Source of the DNA: Megaustenia siamemsis | Taxonomy: Eukaryota; Mollusca; Gastropoda; Stylommatophora; Ariophantidae | NCBI GenBank assembly: GCA_032433765.1 | Contig: JAVIAB010000092.1 | Coordinates: forward strand, 102,450,064 to 102,514,063 | Length of the DNA: 64,000 nt | Direction: 5' to 3' | Notes under the pieces: generated by a model | Databases searched by the model: none | The model's input: only the letters and a program-made list of their open reading frames with translations | Told to the model about the DNA's origin: nothing | Shown: one piece after another, positions 59,171-64,000 of the stretch | Numbering within the stretch: position 1 is the stretch's first letter | Layout: every line of letters starts with the position of its first letter | Made by a program: the position numbers and the translations under genes

Positions 59171-59926
59171 ATGCTGACAAACGGCGAGGCTGCACCAGTT
59201 GTCGATGTACCCACTCGCTGGGTCTACGTTACAGCAGCTCGTGAAATGGTCAAACCATTGGCTACAGGGCTGAAAGTAGCGTCCGTGTCTTCATACAGAG
59301 GGTCGACTATGATCCATATTCGAAAATTTTTCGGGACATCGAATTTAAAATATCCCACCAAGTATGGGATCACGTTGAATCGTTCAGAATTTGAACACCT
59401 CGTGTCTATGCAGGACGAGTTATTGGCCGAGTATGAGCGTCTCGAAGCCATTGCAACAACACTCGAGACTCATACAGTGAACGAACCCGACATCAGACTA
59501 GATCACACACTTCCAGTATCCACGTCGCCGAGTATCGAGCCATATTCCATAAATACTGGCTTTTACATGGCTCCTTTCTACGATACTGACAACTTCGAAA
59601 GTAGTCAGCCAATACCAGAACTATCTCCGGGTCATCTTAGTAGAAACGAACAGCTCGTGGCTATGCAGGACGAGTTATTGGCCGAGTGTGCTCGTCTCGA
59701 GGCTAATGCAACAACACTACAGCCTCTTCCCTCGAACGAGCCATCGACCACGGCAGATCATAGACTTCCAGTATCTACATCGGCATGCAACCAGCCTTAT
59801 TCGATAAATAATGGTTCTTACAGGACTCCCGTGTACGATACTGACAACGTTGAAAAGATTCAACCAATAACAACGAGTGCCCCTGGTCATCTTAGAAGAA
59901 GAAAGAGGCTGAGGCTGAACATTTAG
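59171..59926 (+). CDS. PC4-domain protein with internal tandem duplication
   Basis: 251 residues, intact. Residues 34-85 resemble the PC4/p15 ssDNA-binding fold: KVASVSSYRGSTMIHIRKFF, then KYPTKYGITLNRSEFEHL, with the PTKxGIxL loop and basic strand preserved. After it come two copies of an about 84-residue unit: LVSMQDELLAEYERLEA...PGHLSRNEQ and LVAMQDELLAECARLEA...PGHLRRRKR, each with LPVSTS, PYSIN and YDTDN. The C-terminus is basic. PC4 proteins bind melted or single-stranded DNA in transcription and replication, so a single-strand-binding or promoter role beside a protein-primed polymerase is plausible but inferred. Own CRE/TATA promoter and poly(A) signal. Confidence 0.83.
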   Translation: MLTNGEAAPVVDVPTRWVYVTAAREMVKPLATGLKVASVSSYRGSTMIHIRKFFGTSNLKYPTKYGITLNRSEFEHLVSMQDELLAEYERLEAIATTLETHTVNEPDIRLDHTLPVSTSPSIEPYSINTGFYMAPFYDTDNFESSQPIPELSPGHLSRNEQLVAMQDELLAECARLEANATTLQPLPSNEPSTTADHRLPVSTSACNQPYSINNGSYRTPVYDTDNVEKIQPITTSAPGHLRRRKRLRLNI

Positions 59927-59989
59927 ATGTTGTGTTTTAATGTCGTGTCTAGATGTACTGCATGAGCAGTATCGGTGTTGTGTTGTATC

Positions 59990-59995
59990 AATAAA
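59990..59995 (+). terminator. Poly(A) signal AATAAA
   Basis: AATAAA 64 bp after the PC4-domain stop, with a tgtcatttatgtgtacg GT-rich stretch downstream. Fits the end of the plus-strand unit, or of the whole rightward gene block. Confidence 0.75.
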
Positions 59996-59999
59996 ATAT

Positions 60000-60343
60000 A
60001 TATAAATTACAAAACATGCCTCGTGTTATTTGTCATTTATGTGTACGTATATAATGGATTGTATAGGTGTGAAAGTCATAGATGTTGTAACTCGTTTTTT
60101 CTGTTTTACACACAGGTATACTGGTAGTACACCAAGGATACTGAGAGTATCCATATTATTCTTACGAGACAGTACCACGTGACATGTATATACAATAGAA
60201 AAAAACTGCATACTTTTTTAATGATATATTTTAATACAATATAAACGTGACAACGACACAAACATATGTTCATTATCACTGGACATAAATCTATCACAGA
60301 AGTATCATTGTATATATACATAATATATATATATATAAATACT
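60000..60343. other. Intergenic meeting point of convergent units
   Basis: 344 bp, AT-rich with (at)n at 60318-60338. No gene. Short minus ORFs here have no match. Confidence 0.6.
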
Positions 60344-63300
60344 CTAGATACCTAACGGAAAAGTCGTCACATTGTCGTTGTGCACACGGCGTTTGATGTA
60401 GAAATAAGAGAGAGAATTTCTGTGCTGTGTATATGTATAGACACTCGATTTATATCGTTTAAAACCCACATTTTTCCCTCCCTGCGCCTGTTGTGTCTTG
60501 AGAACCTTCATAAATATATCTTTGTCTAGTTTATTGTGATGTTTGCTAAGCCCTTTAGTACTAGTTTTTGAGTAATCTCCAAAACAGTGGTATGTTTTAC
60601 TACATAACGATACCATCCATCCCCTTCGTACTCTAACTTAAATAAACCCGGGGTACGTTTATGGTACAATTTTGTTTTTTCGCAGTCTCGACAAGCTACC
60701 TTAAATTTACCTTTACTCCTAACAAACTCCTCCCGATGAACGCTACAGTCTCTGAGGGGAACCACTGATCGTACTCGTTATAAAAAGTTTCGAGTAAAGG
60801 CGGTCTAACGGCGGCAGCTAAACTAGGTTTACTTAACGCCAAATACAGACTGTCAGTGTCCATTTCACACAACTGAAAGTATGATCTCTCTACGAACCGG
60901 TCTAAAAAATCGTAATAAAATTGCAACATCCGTAGCTTGGCGTATTGATATACAAAGTAGCCGATTTGTAGCGGAAGGTCCCACCTCGTCGTCTTTTTAA
61001 CATTTCCACCTCGAATATATTCCCTACTCCTAAATCTGTCATATGTTTAAATAGGGGGTCGTTAACGAGCTTGGAAGCGGACTCACCCTCGCAGTACGCG
61101 ACGTTCGAGTGTTTCGCTTTATCGGTGAGAGTTTTTCCGTACGCCGAATTCCCTAACAACTTCATGGTCTCCCCCGTAATGGACTGCGTCTCATCTACAT
61201 CCCCTTTTCGTCTGGCGTCGGATACGGTATCCCCAAATTGTTTGAAACAACTAACAGGGTGGTATTCGATCACCTGGTAGATGTTGGTTACCTCTAGATC
61301 GTGATCCAAATACCATTTTAATAAGGGGGTGGCCAAAAGAATTTTCTTCCCGATATAACTACCTATCAGGGTACGTCTAGGGTCGTCAATAATTTATTTT
61401 TCACGGCGTATTCCTTCATAAGCTGTCCTATATCGTCTCTACACACGTCTACGTTTTTAAATATGGGTGTCATTTCGCTAAATATTCCTTGAGAGAGTCG
61501 GGGACATGAATATCGCATTCTACCAGACCAAACAGCGTTTCGTCTTTAACAGCTTTCAAGATCTGCGCGACGGTTAGTGGTAATTTTTCCCGGCATACGA
61601 TGGTTTTGCTCTGGGGAGGGCTTGTTTAAGAAACGGAATAATTGTGCTGTCGGTTTTCTTTAGCTCTTGCCACTCACATTCCCACATCTCAACCACGTCA
61701 ACTCCAACATCGTTGGTTAAATATTCGCGAATTTCCCGGTCTTGTCGTATAGCTCGGACAAGGGTTTTTTTTTATAGGGTTAACACCTTTGTGTTTTTCA
61801 GTGAGGTGACAGATATGGCCGTGCGTCAGACAACCATGATACTGCCAGACTTTATTATTAGCGGATAGGTTACTCTTTTGACAGAAGCCATCCACTCTAA
61901 TCCTACGAGGTCCTAAAGGTACCTCACCCCCGTTGTATTGAGTTCGCAACTCAATGTTGTGTTTGTGAGCTACCCACGTTAACCACTCTCTACTCTGCTG
62001 ATCGTAATAATTAACTTTACGTTGTCTAAACCCGTCCTCAACTTTTCGTATAATTGGAAAGTCAGTGGCATTTTCTGCATCAATGCCCAGAGATACAGAG
62101 CGTTTGCGTCGTAGCCTTTAAGACTCTCTACTACATTTTGAGGATTACCTCTGATTCGAGTCTCGTCCTTCTCGTGGTGGCGATGAAAGATTATGCTCGG
62201 ACCACCCACTATATTATCTCTAAGCGTTTTATGAAGCTCCGCCTCGCGTTTACCGCATAACGAAAAGACTACGTTTTTAGGTATGGTGTTGAAGAGGTAT
62301 CTTAACGTCACACCGGGGACTGAAATGGCGTCCTTAAACATATCTACACCTAAACCCGCGTAAAATTCGATCTGTTTCTCTAATGCGAGTAGGAAGGGCC
62401 CGACATCCTTGTTGTTATACCAAACAAGAAGATCTCTGAGAGTGGACATGTTATTGTCCGCCCATATCTTGTTACAATACTCGTACTCTTCGTTTGAAAT
62501 ATTACAGTTTTTAAGCGTCGAAAAGAAGGCCTCATGAGGGGGAGAGAGGTTTCGTCTAACTTTTTTAGATTCGTAATATACTCGTAACAAAATACACCTT
62601 TGGTCTCTTTAATCTTGTACGCTGCCAAGTATTTACTATAAGAGAACCCCGGGGCGAGATAATTTATAATATCTAAGAACTTTAGTCGACTGGTGGAGAT
62701 GCACATAAAATTATTATTGCGCTTAACGATAAACTTGAAGGGCGAGGTCACCCTTTTTTAGTTTTGTTTTGTTTCGGCCCTTCTTCCTCTTCTTCTTCAT
62801 CTTCTTCTTCATCGTCATCATCTTCTTCATCGTCATCTTCTTCATCGTCATCATTTTTCAATTCTTCTTCAACGTCATCTTCTTCACCTTCATCATCTTC
62901 TTCGTTCGCTTTTTCTACTTTGTTCGCCCCAGCTACGAAATGTCTTATTAAATATGGTTTGATAACGTTTAAGTCATACTTTCCAGAGTTGAACCCTATA
63001 ACGGGGAGCTCTTTCAAGTATGCCTCGAGTTTCCCTATGAGGTCACTACAGTCACCCCTGTCTCTTAAACTGTCAAAAACCTGTTTGAAACTGCCGCGTA
63101 AGATTATATACGACCGTTTCGCTAATGTCTCTAGATAATCTATCATTTTACTCACTAATTTTTGAGAATCACCTTCGCTCACAAAACATACCGGTTTTTC
63201 ATAACCAGGAATATTACTGGCTACGGCACACGACATTGGAATATGCCTGGCTACATATTCGGTCACACTACTAGTGTTTCCATCTGTCGTCGGTACATTA

Positions 63301-64000
63301 CTAAAGTAACATTCATAATCGTACGTCGCTCTGTAGGGATACACGTAATTATTAGGAACTTCTATACCCCTATTAGCTATCGTTTCGAGTATACCCTCTT
63401 TGTTCCTATAAACTCCTCCGATATACTTGTCTTTTCGCTTATCCCCGTACATGTCTTCTCGTGTCTACCCATATCCCAACATTCTTTCCACAATTTTCCA
63501 CATTTAGGACACGAAAAAGCATGGGCCGCCTTATCTATGTCCGCTATATACATAAAATGTTCTTCGTAAAATAGAACTCGTAAGGTGTCGCTAAAAGTCG
63601 TACTACCTCTTAGCATTGGGGACAGGGCTTGTTCTTTGTCAAAAGCGAAGACGTCCACGTTAATACCGAAACACTTTTCTAGAGAGGGAATCTGCGCTAA
63701 CGTTACACCCGGGAACTTGTCGTCAATATCTAAACCCTGATGGTCTTGCCACTGTTTCAGGAGATCGCTGGTGGGTCTGTGTAAATTACCGAGATTAGCA
63801 CCCTAAATAACGCTACACATCTAAAGAAACAGAGATTATCAGTATATGCTGGCCCGTTTATGTTATTTTGTAATGTATAAATGAATTTATTGTTTGTAAT
63901 GTGTTGTGGCAGGTCGGTGGTTAGACACCCGATAGGATATTCTACGAAATGATAGTGATAGAACGAAGTGCTGGGAATGGTTTCGACGCTATATTTAGTG
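60344..64000 (-). CDS. Protein-primed DNA polymerase B (Polinton), many frame breaks, 5' end outside window
   Basis: Replicates the element; family B with N-terminal exonuclease. Motifs run in order on the minus strand: NLCFFRC (about 63840), CPKCGKLWKECW (about 63500), Exo I YDYEC (63320), Exo II GFNSGKYD (62996-62973), an Asp/Glu-rich insert (62903-62770), LDIINYLAPGFSYSKYL, palm motif A GYDANALYL (62116), motif B KLLGNSAYG (61162-61136), motif C DTDSLYL (60860) and the C-terminus YKSSVYTYTQ to stop at 60344. Frame switches lie near 60610, 60738, 60993, 61380, 61473, 61613, 61765, 62031, 62539, 62754, 63443 and 63801. No in-frame nonsense codon is needed between them. All core catalytic residues are kept. 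Confidence 0.93.
62770..62905 (-). repeat. Asp/Glu codon-repeat insert in polymerase B
   Basis: Plus strand is ttcttcatcgtcatc-type trinucleotide repeat. The minus strand encodes about 40 acidic residues (EEDDEGEEDDVEEE, DDDEEDDDEEDDDDEEEDEE) between Exo II and the palm. Confidence 0.9.

Larger units (their letters stand above)
52365..64000 (+). mobile_element. Polinton/Maverick, left part; right end outside window
   Basis: Self-replicating virus-like DNA transposon. The hallmark set is all present: packaging ATPase, DDE integrase with chromodomain, double-jelly-roll major and single-jelly-roll minor capsid proteins, adenovirus-type protease and protein-primed DNA polymerase B. The left terminus is set at 52365 because LINE homology ends at 52364 and the element starts with AG (agtagtagaccagg), the terminal dinucleotide known for Polintons. 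The expected 6-bp target duplication would be tacgat (52359-52364). The terminal inverted repeat partner, the right end and the polymerase N-terminus are beyond 64000. Confidence 0.96.

Noticed and set aside
62764..63138. Poly-Ser ORF on the plus strand
   Set aside because: Complement of the Asp/Glu repeat of polymerase B.

Overview
The window is animal nuclear DNA. It has spliced genes with GT-AG introns, tRNA-derived SINEs, several non-LTR retrotransposon (LINE) families, long microsatellites and a Polinton/Maverick. The mix suggests an invertebrate, probably a mollusc or other lophotrochozoan. That placement is inference, because no rRNA, mitochondrial or species-diagnostic gene is present.

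Left part (1-26.2 kb, minus strand): one multi-exon gene for an SLC23 (nucleobase-ascorbate) transporter. Eight coding exons can be placed at 25862-26208, 21542-21699, 19237-19343, 17418-17506, 15205-15386, 10396-10519, 7093-7249 and 537-790. All have GT donors and AG acceptors, and the reading phases fit at every junction. The 3' exons lie beyond the left edge. Its introns hold ten copies of one tRNA-derived SINE family (most with target-site duplications), LINE pieces, a broken IS630/Tc1-like transposase, and very long CTAT, CATA and GT arrays.

Middle part (26.2-52.36 kb): repeat-rich DNA with no intact gene. It has LINE fragments of at least three families, including a small internally deleted copy nested in a reverse-transcriptase LINE between perfect 12-bp duplications. 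It also has two hAT-type transposase relics, an EGF-repeat (MEGF-like) exon or gene fragment, a dispersed repeat with a hammerhead-like core, an 83-bp array carrying perfect splice-donor sequences, and a 65-bp palindrome.

Right part (52365-64000): the left 11.6 kb of a Polinton (Maverick) inserted into a LINE copy. In order it carries a packaging ATPase, two small unrecognised ORFs, a DD35E integrase with chromodomain, a membrane protein, a penton-like minor capsid protein, a basic pX-like virion protein, the double-jelly-roll major capsid protein, an adenovirus-type protease and a PC4-domain protein. The last has its own CRE + TATA promoter and poly(A) signal. Convergent on the minus strand is the protein-primed DNA polymerase B, which runs off the right edge. 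Together these make a virion-forming, self-replicating and integrating element. Sixteen frame breaks lie in it. Nearly all look like one missing base in a short homopolymer and only one nonsense codon is seen, which points to base-calling error at least as much as to decay.
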